64,000 nt of DNA from Trichocoleus desertorum NBK24. GTDB lineage: Bacteria > Cyanobacteriota > Cyanobacteriia > FACHB-46. The notes beneath the pieces were generated by a model. It worked only from the letters and a program-made list of their open reading frames with translations, was not told the DNA's origin and ran no database searches. The position numbers and the translations under genes are program-made. Position 1 is the first letter of the stretch. Every line of letters begins with the position of its first letter. Below are positions 35,263 to 50,222 of the stretch, in pieces. The stretch covers positions 1,149,628 through 1,213,627 of the forward strand of contig NZ_CP116619.1 of the NCBI RefSeq assembly GCF_030409055.1, given 5' to 3'.

Positions 35263-36006
35263 CTAAAAGGTTGCAGTGGGCAGAAAACGGAATAGTAGCG
35301 AAAAAACTCCAAATCCAACCAGCAAGGCTCCACTGGCAGGGGTAATCCAACTAGACCAGCGACGGAGTTCTAGTAACTTTTTGATCGAAGCGGTGAAGGT
35401 GCCTGCCAAAATTAGCGGAGCTGAGTAGCCTACTGTATAAGCCAAGAGCAGCATGCCCCCCATCACAGGATTGTGGGTGGTAGAGACCCATCCTAATAAA
35501 GTAGCCAAGACTGGAGTGCTACAGGGAGAAGCCACCAAACCAAAGGTTAAGCCCAAGAGATAGGCACGGACACCGGGCGGTAAATCTGAAGGAATTAGCG
35601 CAAAACCATCAAATGAAGGTAGCTGGAGAGGCAGGGCTTCTAGGAGATTCAGCCCCATCAAGATGGCGATCGCACTCACAATAATCGGTAAGCCAAGGCC
35701 AATTTGACCATAAACTTGGCCCAGCGCTGTGGCAGCAATGCCTAAACCTGCCAGCGTAGTTGCTAAGCCCAGAGAAAACCAAGTGGATTGTAGAGCTGCC
35801 TGCCAGCGGCTTTTGGCTTCGTAGCCTCCAATGTAACCGATGGTAATCGGCAGCATTGACAGCATACAGGGAGTCAAACTAGTCAGGAGTCCAGCTAGAA
35901 AAATAACTACAACACTCGTCACCGTCAGATGGGTCAACTGGGTCGAAACGAGCTGGTTGGCAAATTGTTCTAGTTGGTACAGTTGGGTCCGCAATAATTC
36001 AATCAT
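35263..36006 (-). CDS. ccdA: Thiol-disulfide transporter CcdA
   Basis: The 247-residue membrane protein carries reducing power across the thylakoid membrane to keep apocytochrome cysteines reduced for haem attachment. It has six hydrophobic segments and the two redox cysteines in the conserved settings: C47 in S-L-T-P-C-M-L-S and C162 in [10 protein letters not shown]. The length is normal for the short bacterial and chloroplast form. Its stop is two bases ahead of the ccs1 start, so the partners of System II are tightly coupled. ftsW lies 110 bases upstream on the same strand. Confidence 0.95.
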   Translation of the reverse strand: MIELLRTQLYQLEQFANQLVSTQLTHLTVTSVVVIFLAGLLTSLTPCMLSMLPITIGYIGGYEAKSRWQAALQSTWFSLGLATTLAGLGIAATALGQVYGQIGLGLPIIVSAIAILMGLNLLEALPLQLPSFDGFALIPSDLPPGVRAYLLGLTFGLVASPCSTPVLATLLGWVSTTHNPVMGGMLLLAYTVGYSAPLILAGTFTASIKKLLELRRWSSWITPASGALLVGFGVFSLLFRFLPTATF

Positions 36007-36116
36007 GCTGAAGCTGACTCAGTTCGCTCAAACGCTATCCTCATGATCCTATTATCGAGGTTTCCTTGAGCTAAAGGTCAAAGATATGGTGAAGTCTGAC
36101 TCAGCCGACTGATCAA

Positions 36117-37289
36117 TCAAGTTTTAGCTGAAAGCCGCTGTTCTGATAGTGAGACAACCTCAGCTTCACTACTTTCACGCGCTACCCGAATTAACAAACC
36201 CGCCGCTAGGAGGCTAGCAATCATAGAGCTGCCACCATAGCTAAACAACGGAAAGGGTAGCCCCGTTGTGGGTAAAGCACCTGTCGCCACACCAATATTG
36301 AGGAGCGATTGCCCTACCATCAAAATGACGGCTCCGATCGCGACCAGTTGATGCACAATTTTACGAGCTTTCAGGGCCACATACAGACCCAACGTGCCGT
36401 AGACTCCCAGCAGCAGCAACAACAGCAAGCTGCCAATAAAACCAAATTCTTCAGCAAAGACAGCAAAAATAAAATCTGTATACTGAATGGGTAAGTAAAA
36501 GAGTTTCTGTTGCGACAGCCCAAAGCCTGTCCCCCAAACTCCCCCAGAACCAACAGCCAATAAACTTTGAATCAACTGGTAACCATCTTGAGCAGGGTCT
36601 GCCCAAGGATTCAAAAAAGAAATGACTCGCCGCCGCTGATACTCTTTAATGCTGATACTCAGCGTGGCTAAAAGCAGTCCTCCTAAAGCAGTCCCCCCCA
36701 GGTAAGCGTACGGAATACCCGCTGCCATCGCAATCAACCAAAGGGTAATGCCACACAGTGCCGTGGTGCTCAAGTTAGGTTGCAGCAAAATGCCAGCCAG
36801 CACAGCAGCAAAAATAGCCAGCCAAGTCCACCGGTAGGTGGGACTAAAACGGTTCCACTGCCCAAACAGACGCGCACTTTGCAACACCAAAAATGGCTTC
36901 ATCAGCTCCGATGGTTGTATCGGCACAGGCCCCAAGGCAAGCCAACGGGTGGCACCATTTACAGTTGTGCCTAGACCCGGCACTAAAGTGGCAAAAATCA
37001 GCCCCAGCATTAACACTACAAACCAATGAGCCATACCCAAGGCATAGCGCAGCGGAGAATGCACCAGTAGATTAAATCCCACTAGACCCACTAGAATCCA
37101 GAGAATTTGGCGTTTAAAGTAATAAAGCCCATCGCCAAAATCCGCATCTGCAACGGGATAGGAGGCAGAAAACAAGGCTGCTAGCCCAACCATCAACCAT
37201 AAAAAAGTTAGCCACCGCAGCAGGCGAGCCTCTAAAGCCCAACTCTGTGCAGACGTGTCAAAAAATGGAATCAGATAGCGAAGATTCAC
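36117..37289 (-). CDS. ftsW: FtsW/RodA/SpoVE-family protein, probable FtsW
   Basis: The SEDS protein polymerises glycan strands from lipid II at the division septum. The 390-residue product has ten hydrophobic segments and family motifs: G-A-T-R-W-L near 112-117, P-S-E-L-M-K-P near 127-133, the Y-Q-x-x-Q-S-L-A-V-G-S-G-G block near 236-248 and G-L-P-F-P-L-F-S-Y-G-G-S-S near 341-353. The N-terminus is short, as in cyanobacterial FtsW. The RodA alternative cannot be fully excluded from sequence alone. It is the first gene of a unit running into ccdA and ccs1. Confidence 0.88.
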   Translation of the reverse strand: MNLRYLIPFFDTSAQSWALEARLLRWLTFLWLMVGLAALFSASYPVADADFGDGLYYFKRQILWILVGLVGFNLLVHSPLRYALGMAHWFVVLMLGLIFATLVPGLGTTVNGATRWLALGPVPIQPSELMKPFLVLQSARLFGQWNRFSPTYRWTWLAIFAAVLAGILLQPNLSTTALCGITLWLIAMAAGIPYAYLGGTALGGLLLATLSISIKEYQRRRVISFLNPWADPAQDGYQLIQSLLAVGSGGVWGTGFGLSQQKLFYLPIQYTDFIFAVFAEEFGFIGSLLLLLLLGVYGTLGLYVALKARKIVHQLVAIGAVILMVGQSLLNIGVATGALPTTGLPFPLFSYGGSSMIASLLAAGLLIRVARESSEAEVVSLSEQRLSAKT

Positions 37290-37404
37290 AGCAAGAACAG
37301 CAAGAGTAGTTAGTGTGCGATCGGTATGCGATCAAAGATATCTGTTAAGAGTAGCGCAGGCTGCAAAAAAAATAGGGGTAAAACAAAGGCAAAATACAGG
37401 CAAT

Positions 37405-37427
37405 AAAAAAGAGGCCATCACGGCCTC
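37405..37427 (-). terminator. Intrinsic terminator of apcC
   Basis: On the reverse strand GAGGCC pairs with GGCCTC around a five-base loop, followed by TTTTTT (complement of 37405-37410). It lies 58 bases after the apcC stop. Confidence 0.85.
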
Positions 37428-37485
37428 AAGGCTTGTATTCCGAGTCAATAAAGAGTGAGAGCCTTTGCAGGCGTTGCTGAATAAT

Positions 37486-37689
37486 TTAGAGGAGGCCAGT
37501 GTTGGTTCCGGGTCTGCCAGTCGCCAACTCAACTTTAACGATCTTGCCGCCCATTTTCATGATGCGTTGTTGCTCACGGAACCAGTTCTCGTAGGGAACT
37601 AGCTTAGTGAAATAAGTGTTCTGTAGCTCCCGCTGGGTACGAATCCGAGTTTGGCTAGGAACACAAGCCGTAACTTTGAACATGCGCAT
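37486..37689 (-). CDS. apcC: Phycobilisome core linker ApcC (LC 7.8)
   Basis: The 67-residue protein is the small linker that caps allophycocyanin trimers at the ends of core cylinders. It begins M-R-M-F-K-V-T-A-C-V-P-S-Q-T-R-I-R-T-Q-R-E-L and ends with G-R-P-G-T-N-T-G-L-L, close to the canonical sequence, with full length. AGGAGA precedes the start. It lies 470 bases behind apcB, a larger gap than is common in apcABC operons, and has its own terminator, so processing or a separate promoter is likely. Confidence 0.97.
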   Translation of the reverse strand: MRMFKVTACVPSQTRIRTQRELQNTYFTKLVPYENWFREQQRIMKMGGKIVKVELATGRPGTNTGLL

Positions 37690-38160
37690 GGGTTATTTCT
37701 CCTGACTAGGTGCAGAGTTAAAGTTTGGAGATCAAAAAAGTTCAAGTCAGAATCTTAGAGAAGTAGCACCAACCTCTGAGTCACTCACGTGTCGCTGTGA
37801 AGGTGGCATCTAAGAGTCTGCTGAGGTCCGAAGAATGCTTACTGAGTCAGTTGCGACGTTGTTAGAGGCGCTATAGCAGTTAAAACGTGATGCGATCGCT
37901 TAAATCACGAATGTAATAGCGAATAAAAATCAAAGCTTCTCGATATAGAGGGGCGATCGCAAGATCCAAAAAATCCTCTAAATACGCTGAAGGCTGGGAG
38001 TCAAGAGTCAATACTAGACCGCTAAAACCAATCTACTTATTAGTTAGACAAGTCTTTAACAAGCTAGCACTCACTCTAGACTTCCCAGACCTTACAGAAG
38101 GGGTTGAGCTTTGAGTTTGAATTAAAGCTAACTCAGCACTCAGAACTCAGAATCTAGCGA
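37690..38160. other. apcB-apcC gap, 471 bp
   Basis: No gene is seen. Just after the apcB stop on the reverse strand there are short degenerate repeats of the type CTGAGT-(T/G)CTGAGT, common low-complexity filler in cyanobacteria. The region may hold a separate apcC promoter or a processing site that sets apcC levels below apcAB; no clear element was identified. Confidence 0.5.
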
Positions 38161-38646
38161 TTAGCTCAAGCCAGAGGAGATGTAATCGAGGTAAACACCC
38201 ATTTCCTTACCAGCATCTGCACCAACTAGGCTAGCAGTCACTTCTTTGATTGCTTGGATAGCTTGTACAGTCGCAGCGATGGGTACACCCAAGGAGTTGT
38301 AGGTTTCTTTCAAACCGTTGAGCACCCGCTCATCGAGGATGGAAGGATCGCCAGCTAGCATTGCGTAGGTTGCATAGCGGAGGTAGTAGTCGAGGTCGCG
38401 GATGCAAGCAGCATAGCGACGAGTGGTGTACATGTTACCACCGGGACGGGTGATATCAGAGTACAACAAAGACTTAGCAACAGCTTCCTTCACGATTGCA
38501 GCTGCGTTAGCGCTGATGGTGGTAGCTGCACGAACGCGCAGTTCACCACTTTGGAAGTAGCCCTTGAGCTTTTCCAAAGAAGAGGTGTCTAGGTACTTAC
38601 CTTGAACGTCAGAAGAGTTAATAACAGCAGTAATTGCGTCTTGCAT
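38161..38646 (-). CDS. apcB: Allophycocyanin beta subunit
   Basis: The 161-residue globin-like phycobiliprotein forms trimers with ApcA in the phycobilisome core. The phycocyanobilin cysteine is C81 in [15 protein letters not shown], and N71 (P-G-G-N-M-Y) is the position methylated in beta subunits. AAGGAAG lies ahead of the start. It follows apcA by 67 bases on the same strand. The sequence and length are canonical. Confidence 0.98.
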   Translation of the reverse strand: MQDAITAVINSSDVQGKYLDTSSLEKLKGYFQSGELRVRAATTISANAAAIVKEAVAKSLLYSDITRPGGNMYTTRRYAACIRDLDYYLRYATYAMLAGDPSILDERVLNGLKETYNSLGVPIAATVQAIQAIKEVTASLVGADAGKEMGVYLDYISSGLS

Positions 38647-38713
38647 CGTTTTGCTTCCTTAAATCACGTAATCTCGAAAAGTATTTTGACTGTGCGTAGG
38701 CAAGGTCAAAACC

Positions 38714-39199
38714 TTACTGCATTGCACCGATCACGTAGTCGAAGTAGGAGCCAGCTTCAGCAGCGTCTTCACCAGACAACAGAGAAGTAGCAACGTTCTT
38801 CAGGCCGCGGATACCTTCAGCAACGCCATCAACGGGAGTTCCCAGAGACTTGTACATCTCACGAACACCAACGATACCGATTTCTTCGATGGGAGTCACA
38901 TCACCAGAAACGATTCCGTAGGTCACTAGACGGAGGTAGTAGTCGAGGTCACGCAGGCAAGTAGCAGTTAGCTCTTCACCGTAAGCGTTTCCACCAGGAG
39001 AAACAACATCAGGGCGCTTTTGGAACAGTTGGTCGCCAGCTTGCTTAACGATGCGCTCACGAGAATCGGTCAGAACTTGAGCAATGCGAAGACGACGCTC
39101 ACCAGAGGTCACAAAGCTCTTGATCCGATCTAGTTCGCCAGGGCTGAGGTAGCGAGCTTCAGCATCAGCATTCACGATGGATTTCGTGACAATACTCAT
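38714..39199 (-). CDS. apcA: Allophycocyanin alpha subunit
   Basis: The 161-residue alpha subunit of allophycocyanin binds phycocyanobilin at C81 ([14 protein letters not shown]). It begins [20 protein letters not shown], as usual. A strong GGAGGA site precedes the ATG by eight bases. It is the first gene of apcA-apcB(-apcC). A 420-base region separates it from apcE upstream on the same strand and contains direct and inverted repeats that look regulatory. Confidence 0.98.
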   Translation of the reverse strand: MSIVTKSIVNADAEARYLSPGELDRIKSFVTSGERRLRIAQVLTDSRERIVKQAGDQLFQKRPDVVSPGGNAYGEELTATCLRDLDYYLRLVTYGIVSGDVTPIEEIGIVGVREMYKSLGTPVDGVAEGIRGLKNVATSLLSGEDAAEAGSYFDYVIGAMQ

Positions 39200-39380
39200 T
39201 GATGGATTCCTCCAAAAGAAAAAGTAACCAGACGTGTCTAAACTGGCATTTGTAATTCAGAGCGCTGAGTGCTCACTTGCAAACTTGCCCTAGCAGGATT
39301 CGGCAATCAGCAAATTTCTGCAACTCAACAATCTGCCTTCCGCAAATATTTTGCGGCATGAGGTTCACATTCTAAGGTTG

Positions 39381-39398
39381 TTCGTAATAGTTTGTAAT
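39381..39398 (-). promoter_or_regulatory. HLR1-like (RpaB-type) direct repeat upstream of apcA
   Basis: On the reverse strand ATTACAAACTATTACGAA consists of two TTAC(A/G) half sites spaced ten bases apart, like the HLR1 element (xTTACAWW-NN-xTTACAWW) bound by RpaB. Two positions deviate from consensus. It lies about 180-200 bases before the apcA start codon. Confidence 0.4.
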
Positions 39399-39549
39399 AT
39401 TACGCTCAGCTTTTCCGTCAGAAATATTACGCGACCTATCAATCACTCATTATGGATACGCAGCAGAAACAGCGAGCAATTGTGATTGAAAAATCGCTAA
39501 TGCCCGCCGAGTAGATTTATGAGCCGCTATTTAATAAATGAGAGAGTTC

Positions 39550-39585
39550 CCAACCTACTCACACATCTATGAGTAAGTAGGTTGG
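39550..39585 (-). terminator. Hairpin after apcE
   Basis: CCAACCTACT (39550-39559) pairs perfectly with AGTAGGTTGG (39576-39585). It starts 35 bases after the apcE stop on the reverse strand. The following tract is only moderately T-rich, so it may stop or stabilise the apcE message and partly insulate apcA. Confidence 0.6.
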
Positions 39586-39619
39586 AGAATCGCAAAAGTC
39601 TTCTAACTTGCGAGAAACA

Positions 39620-43647
<4,028 letters not shown>

Positions 43648-44868
43648 ATGTCAGATTCTCAAACAGTTAGTGCTGCGGTTGCCAAACTCTACGACACCTA
43701 CCCCTTTCCCCCAGAACCCCTACTAGATGAACCTCCTCCGGGCTACAACTGGCGTTGGAATTGGGTAGCAGCCTACAACTTTTGTACCGGGCAAAAACCT
43801 CAAAAGCAAAATGTGCGGATTTTGGACGCAGGCTGTGGCTCTGGCGTGGGCACCGAATATTTAGTGCATTTGAATCCGCAAGCTCAAGTGGTTGGGATTG
43901 ACCTGAGTGCTGGGACGCTCGCAGTTGCCAAAGAACGATGTCAGCGCTCCGGAGCCGATCGCGTGGAGTTTCATCACCTCAGCATCTATGACGTGGCTCA
44001 AGTTCCGGGAGAATTTGACCTAATTAACTGTGTGGGGGTGCTGCATCATTTACCTGACCCCATTCGCGGCATTCAAGCCTTGGCTCCTAAGCTAGCTCCG
44101 GGCGGCTTGATGCATATTTTTGTCTACGCAGAGCTAGGACGCTGGGAAATTCAACTGATGCAAAAAGCGATCGCGCTGCTACAGGGCGATCACCGGGGTG
44201 ACTACAAAGATGGAGTCCAAGTCGGACGGCAAATTTTTGCGGCACTCCCCGAAAACAATCGGCTGGTGAAGCGAGAACAAGAGCGCTGGTCTTTAGAGAA
44301 CCAAAAAGATGAGTGCTTTGCGGATATGTACGTGCATCCGCAAGAGGTGGACTACAACATCGAAACTTTGTTTGAGCTAATTGATGCTTCTGGGCTGGAG
44401 TTTTTGGGTTTCTCAAATCCTCGGCAGTGGCAACTGGAGCGATTACTCAGCAAAGCACCGGAACTGGTTGAACGCGCTAAAGGACTGAGCGATCGCGAGA
44501 AATATCGCCTGATCGAACTGCTCGATCCTGAATCAGTCACCCACTACGAATTTTTCTTGGCGCGTCCGCCCCTTGCCCAAGCAAACTGGTCAGAAGATGC
44601 CGCTCTACTAGCAGCCATTCCAGAACGTAGCCCCTGTATGGATGGCTGGCCCAGCCAATGCTTGTTTAACTACGACTATCAAATTACAAATTTATCGGCA
44701 GCAGAGTTTGAATTTATTCAAGCTTGCGATGTCAATACAAGCCAGCAGCGCACTGTTCAAGAGATTTTGACCGAGCTACCATTAGAAGTGAGCCAAGTGC
44801 TAGAAGTGAGCCAAGTGCGATCGCTAGTTGACCAGCAATTGATTTTGCTCACTCCAGGTCACCCATAG
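43648..44868 (+). CDS. Class I SAM-dependent methyltransferase with C-terminal extension
   Basis: The 406-residue protein has a Rossmann methyltransferase domain (about 45-205): motif I I-L-D-A-G-C-G-S-G-V-G-T near 53-64, an acidic loop V-V-G-I-D-L-S-A near 78-85, and L-I-N-C-V-G-V-L-H-H-L-P-D near 128-140. The C-terminal 200 residues are a separate region present in some cyanobacterial homologues. It starts K-L-Y-D-T-Y-P-F-P-P-E-P-L. The start is taken at ATG 43648 since the upstream open part is tandem-repeat leader. The substrate is unknown. Near the end an 18-base tandem duplication doubles six residues (E-V-S-Q-V-L / E-V-S-Q-V-R). Confidence 0.8.
   Translation: MSDSQTVSAAVAKLYDTYPFPPEPLLDEPPPGYNWRWNWVAAYNFCTGQKPQKQNVRILDAGCGSGVGTEYLVHLNPQAQVVGIDLSAGTLAVAKERCQRSGADRVEFHHLSIYDVAQVPGEFDLINCVGVLHHLPDPIRGIQALAPKLAPGGLMHIFVYAELGRWEIQLMQKAIALLQGDHRGDYKDGVQVGRQIFAALPENNRLVKREQERWSLENQKDECFADMYVHPQEVDYNIETLFELIDASGLEFLGFSNPRQWQLERLLSKAPELVERAKGLSDREKYRLIELLDPESVTHYEFFLARPPLAQANWSEDAALLAAIPERSPCMDGWPSQCLFNYDYQITNLSAAEFEFIQACDVNTSQQRTVQEILTELPLEVSQVLEVSQVRSLVDQQLILLTPGHP
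44783..44818 (+). repeat. 18-bp tandem duplication inside the methyltransferase gene
   Basis: TAGAAGTGAGCCAAGTGC is repeated exactly at 44783-44800 and 44801-44818. The length is a multiple of three, so the frame is kept and six residues are doubled near the C-terminus. Confidence 0.95.
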
Positions 44869-45051
44869 CGCAGCCCTAGGCATTCGCCCATTTTGGCTCG
44901 AATGAGCGCCAGCCAAGACAGATTGTTTAGAATTTCTCACCTTAGTGCTCAATTTTCAGCATTAAGTATTGTTACCACCCCGTGATATGATCTGTCCTGG
45001 CTGATCCCAGTCAACCTCAAATATCTGGACTCGTTTCAGAGTTTTGCGACC

Positions 45052-45489
45052 TTGTCAGACCCAACACTGGAACCAACACCTGTAAGCGGAGATTTGCAAC
45101 CTAGCGATTCTCCAGCGACAGAACCTAACACCTCCATGCAGGAGTACTATCGGCTACAGCAAGAACTGCTAGTCATAACACTGATTACAACGGCTGTGAT
45201 CTTTGGTTTTGTCTGTTTTTTTTATTCTCTGAACATTGCCCTCAACTATTTGATTGGGGCGTGCACAGGTGTGGTTTACTTAAGAATGTTGGCTAAAAAC
45301 GTTGAGCAGCTAGGCAATAGCAAGAAGCGTGTGGGCAACACCCGGCTCGCTCTTTTTATTGGGTTGATTGTAATAGCAACTCAGCTAAATCAACTGCAAC
45401 TTATCCCAATTTTCTTGGGATTTCTGACCTATAAAGTGGCGCTCCTCGTTTACGTGTTGCGAATTACATTCATCCCTGACCCCAAGTAG
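45052..45489 (+). CDS. atpI: ATP synthase operon protein AtpI
   Basis: This is a small membrane protein at the head of the ATP synthase operon; homologues help assemble the c ring. The 145-residue product has a hydrophilic start and four hydrophobic segments (about 37-60, 64-82, 95-115, 120-140). The listed start is TTG. An ATG at 45136 (M-Q-E-Y-Y-R-L-Q) just before the membrane part is a real alternative, because the first 28 residues are low complexity and no strong binding site marks the TTG. It is followed 50 bases later by atpB. A 183-base gap upstream should hold the operon promoter. Confidence 0.85.
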   Translation: MSDPTLEPTPVSGDLQPSDSPATEPNTSMQEYYRLQQELLVITLITTAVIFGFVCFFYSLNIALNYLIGACTGVVYLRMLAKNVEQLGNSKKRVGNTRLALFIGLIVIATQLNQLQLIPIFLGFLTYKVALLVYVLRITFIPDPK

Positions 45490-45539
45490 GTTGGGCGATT
45501 CTTAGAATTCTCCACTCTAATCTCTGGGGAACCTCCTGA

Positions 45540-46307
45540 ATGGACATGCTGTATTTTGATGCCTTTAACTCCTTCCGCCTAGCTGAGTTGGAAGTAGGAC
45601 GACATCTTTACTGGCACCTTGGCAACCTCAAGTTGCACGGGCAGGTATTTATTACCTCCTGGTTTGTGATTGGACTTCTCGTTCTGGTTTCCTTGGCAGC
45701 TAGCCGTAATATCCAGAGAGTGCCCTCAGGACTGCAAAACCTGATGGAATACGCTTTGGAATATATTCGCGACATTGCCAAGACTCAGATTGGCGAGAAA
45801 GAATATCGCCGCTGGGTGCCGTTTGTTGGCACATTATTTCTCTTTATCTTCCTGTCAAACTGGTCGGGTGCACTTGTTCCTTGGAAGCTGATTAAGCTAT
45901 CAGAGGGTGAGCTAGGCGCACCGACGGCTGACATCAACACCACAGTGGCATTTGCCTTGCTGACCTCCTTGGCGTATTTCTACGCAGGGCTAAGCAAGAA
46001 GGGCTTGGGTTACTTTGCTCACTATGTTGAGCCAGTACCCATCATGTTGCCTTTCAAGATTTTGGAAGATTTCACCAGGCCGCTCTCCCTAAGCTTCCGT
46101 CTCTTTGGCAACATTCTGGCTGATGAACTAGTTGTAGGAGTTCTCGTACTCTTAGTTCCTCTGTTCGTGCCGTTGCCAGTGATGGTGCTGGGTTTGTTTA
46201 CCAGTGCGATTCAGGCGTTGATCTTTGCAACCCTAGCCGCCGCTTACATCGGTGAAGCTGTGGAAGAGCATGGGCATGGTGGTGAAGAGCATGGGGGACA
46301 CGCTTAA
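45540..46307 (+). CDS. atpB: ATP synthase subunit a
   Basis: The 255-residue FO subunit forms the proton half-channels against the c ring. It begins with a short tail and [19 protein letters not shown], followed by five to six membrane helices. The essential arginine is in [16 protein letters not shown] near 180-195, and the G[13 protein letters not shown] end is conserved. A His/Gly/Glu-rich tail closes the protein. The gap to the c-subunit gene is 169 bases and contains a small hairpin. Confidence 0.97.
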   Translation: MDMLYFDAFNSFRLAELEVGRHLYWHLGNLKLHGQVFITSWFVIGLLVLVSLAASRNIQRVPSGLQNLMEYALEYIRDIAKTQIGEKEYRRWVPFVGTLFLFIFLSNWSGALVPWKLIKLSEGELGAPTADINTTVAFALLTSLAYFYAGLSKKGLGYFAHYVEPVPIMLPFKILEDFTRPLSLSFRLFGNILADELVVGVLVLLVPLFVPLPVMVLGLFTSAIQALIFATLAAAYIGEAVEEHGHGGEEHGGHA

Positions 46308-46322
46308 GTCCCTCAGTTGAGA

Positions 46323-46337
46323 CGTAGCCTAGCTACG
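46323..46337 (+). other. Small hairpin in the atpB-atpE gap
   Basis: CGTAGC (46323-46328) and GCTACG (46332-46337) form a perfect six-base stem with a three-base loop, 16 bases after the atpB stop. There is no T run, so it is not a terminator; it could protect the 3' end of a processed atpI-atpB message. Confidence 0.55.
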
Positions 46338-46434
46338 CCTATCTATAGCCCGGTACTATCGCAGAAATTGCTTGGTTTAAGTAGTTGCGATCGGTGATTT
46401 AGGGCAGCGTGAAAATCACGTATCTGCTAGTTAA

Positions 46435-46722
<288 letters not shown>

Positions 46723-46742
46723 GGCTTTTGGTTACTGACTCC

Positions 46743-46773
46743 GTAGAGATGTGGTCAGCGATCGCATCTCTAC
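46743..46773 (+). other. Hairpin after atpE, possible partial terminator
   Basis: GTAGAGATG (46743-46751) pairs perfectly with CATCTCTAC (46765-46773); a TGTTTTC tract follows at 46781. It lies 20 bases after the c-subunit stop inside the operon. A HIP1 octamer lies in the loop. Confidence 0.65.
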
Positions 46774-46841
46774 ACCCGACTGTTTTCTAGTTCTAGCCCA
46801 ATTCAAGCTTGACCCTGCTTGGCAACGGGAAACACCTAATT

Positions 46842-47324
46842 ATGATGCATTGGACAATTTTACTAGCTGCGGAAACTACTAAACAGGGCGGGTTATTCGA
46901 TCTCGATGCCACGCTGCCGTTGATGGCGTTGCAGTTTCTGGTTCTAGCAGCCGTCTTAAACGCGATTTTTTACAAGCCTCTGAGTAACGCGATCGATAGT
47001 CGGAACGAGTACATTCGCACCAACCAAGCGGAGGCCAAAGAGCGCTTGGCTAAAGCGGAGCACCTCGCCAAGCAGTATGAGCAAGAGCTAGGGGAAGCCC
47101 GTCGGAAGGCTCAAGCGATTATTGCTGAGGCTCAAGCCGATGCTCAAAAAATTGCAGCTCAGAAGATCGCAGCAGCACAACAAGAAGCCCAAGCTCAACG
47201 AGAACAAGCTCAGAAAGAGCTGGATCAGCAAAAGCAAGTAGCAATGCAATCGTTAGAGCAGCAGGTTGATGCTCTCAGCCGCCAGATTTTAGAAAAACTA
47301 CTTGGCCCTCAGTTGGTTAAGTAG
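46842..47324 (+). CDS. atpF2: ATP synthase subunit b' (atpG in cyanobacterial usage)
   Basis: This is one of the two different peripheral-stalk subunits of photosynthetic ATP synthases. The 160-residue product has one N-terminal membrane helix (about 22-42, [15 protein letters not shown]) and a long charged helix rich in A/Q/E/K that pairs with subunit b. I chose ATG 46842 (an adjacent ATG at 46845 is equally possible); the frame extends upstream only to a TTG with no conserved sequence. The D-L-D-A-T-L-P-L-M motif is typical of b'. It lies 119 bases after atpE. Confidence 0.93.
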   Translation: MMHWTILLAAETTKQGGLFDLDATLPLMALQFLVLAAVLNAIFYKPLSNAIDSRNEYIRTNQAEAKERLAKAEHLAKQYEQELGEARRKAQAIIAEAQADAQKIAAQKIAAAQQEAQAQREQAQKELDQQKQVAMQSLEQQVDALSRQILEKLLGPQLVK

Positions 47325-47432
47325 CTCTAGCTCAAGCGTTGGGAGATGGAATTGGGAGAATCGCGGCAGCTTCAGTCGTGGTTTGTAGCTCTGGTTAGCG
47401 ACCAGACTTTGGCATGAGCAGCGCAGTTATGG

Positions 47433-48005
47433 ATGAGTATCATGGGGACTTTTTTATTACTAGCAACGGCAGGTAGTGCAACTGCCTCCGAATTGGCAGA
47501 AGCCGCTGAGGAAGGTGGGTTTGGTTTAAATTTCGATATTTTAGAAACCAACCTGATCAACCTCGCCATCATTATTTTTGTGCTGGTCTATTTCGGGCGA
47601 AAGTTCTTGGGCGGTATCCTGACAGAGCGTCGCTCGGCAATTGAAACAGCGATTCGGGATGCGGAGAAACGTCAGCGCGAGGCTGCCGCCGCTCTAGCAG
47701 GACAACAGCAAAAACTAGCTCAAGCGCAAGCTGAGGCAGAGCGCATTCGGGCTGATGCGGGAACCAATGCTCAAACTGCTAAGGACGAAATTCTGGCTCA
47801 GGCAGCAAAAGACGTGGAGCGGATGAAGGCAACTGCCGCTCAAGAAACTAATACTGAGCAAGAACGGGCGATCGCAGAACTGCGTCAACGTGTTGCAGCC
47901 CTGGCAGTGCAGAGGGTTGAATCTCAGATTGGTAACTACTTGAACGACGGTGCCCAACAGCAGTTGATTGATCGCAGCATTACGCTGTTAGGAGGCAACT
48001 CATGA
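47433..48005 (+). CDS. atpF: ATP synthase subunit b
   Basis: The peripheral-stalk subunit joins the membrane FO part to delta and F1. The 190-residue protein has a hydrophobic start, [21 protein letters not shown] as the entry to its membrane helix (about 36-55), then a long charged coiled-coil helix with R-R-S-A-I-E near 70. It ends with I-T-L-L-G-G-N-S, and its stop overlaps the start of atpH by four bases (ATGA), which implies translational coupling. A second ATG three codons in is a possible alternative start. Confidence 0.96.
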   Translation: MSIMGTFLLLATAGSATASELAEAAEEGGFGLNFDILETNLINLAIIIFVLVYFGRKFLGGILTERRSAIETAIRDAEKRQREAAAALAGQQQKLAQAQAEAERIRADAGTNAQTAKDEILAQAAKDVERMKATAAQETNTEQERAIAELRQRVAALAVQRVESQIGNYLNDGAQQQLIDRSITLLGGNS

Positions 48006-48559
48006 GAGACAGCATTGTAGTGGGTCAAATCGTTGAGCCCTATGCTCAGGCTCTAATGTCAGTTGCCCAATCCAACAACATAGTGGATCGCGTGGGCGAG
48101 GATGTTGGCGCTTTACTAGATCTTCTCAACAGCTCAGAAGATTTGCGTAATTTTCTAGCAAATCCTCTAACCAAAGCTGACGTCAAAAAGTCAGTGCTAC
48201 AGCAGGTTACTGGCGAGCAATTGCATCCCTACACCCGCAACTTCTTGAGCCTGTTGGTTGACCGAGGTCGCATTCTGTTTATTGAAGGCATTTGTAAGCA
48301 GTACCAAGCGTTGTTGCGCAAGCAAAACCAAACCGTTCTGGCTGAAGTGATTTCTACTGTAGAACTCAATGAAGAGCAGCAGCAAGCTGTCCGAGAGAAA
48401 GTGACAGCAATGACCAACGCTCGCCAAGTGGATCTTGCAACCAAAATTGATCCAGATCTAATTGGTGGCGTCATCATCAAGGTGGGTTCACAAGTTGTTG
48501 ATGCAAGTATCCGGGGTCAGCTAAGACGTATCTCTCTGCGTTTGAGTAGTGCCGCTTAG
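48002..48559 (+). CDS. atpH: ATP synthase subunit delta
   Basis: The 185-residue protein links the b/b' stalk to the top of F1. The N-terminal helical domain (A-E-P-Y-A-Q-A-L-M-type start, near 10-18) and the C-terminal V-x-[17 protein letters not shown] segment (about 160-178) are typical of delta/OSCP. The length is normal. It overlaps atpF by four bases and is followed 53 bases later by atpA. In older cyanobacterial nomenclature it is called atpD. Confidence 0.96.
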   Translation: MRDSIVVGQIVEPYAQALMSVAQSNNIVDRVGEDVGALLDLLNSSEDLRNFLANPLTKADVKKSVLQQVTGEQLHPYTRNFLSLLVDRGRILFIEGICKQYQALLRKQNQTVLAEVISTVELNEEQQQAVREKVTAMTNARQVDLATKIDPDLIGGVIIKVGSQVVDASIRGQLRRISLRLSSAA

Positions 48560-48600
48560 ACTCAAACGACCACTTATCCTTCATCCCTCATCCTTAGTAA

Positions 48601-50130
<1,530 letters not shown>

Positions 50131-50222
50131 GAGATGAGCCATTAGCGGTTAGCTGTTAACGCTGAGTCTTCAAGCCCAATTGTTGATAGCTAATCGCTGG
50201 TCGCTACTAGAGGGAAACAACT

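Larger units (their letters stand above)
39200..39619 (-). promoter_or_regulatory. apcA upstream region with repeats
   Basis: The 420 bases hold several patterned elements: a direct repeat AATATTACGC at 39396-39405 and 39423-39432, a perfect palindrome GTAATATTAC (39394-39403), an inverted repeat CCGCAAA-TAT-TTTGCGG (39340-39356) about 140 bases before the start codon, and a possible HLR1-like site listed separately. The strongly expressed apcAB promoter must lie here. Its exact start is not determined. Confidence 0.6.

Noticed and set aside
37332-37532. Reverse frame overlapping the apcC terminator
   Set aside because: Runs through a clear terminator hairpin and overlaps apcC in another frame.
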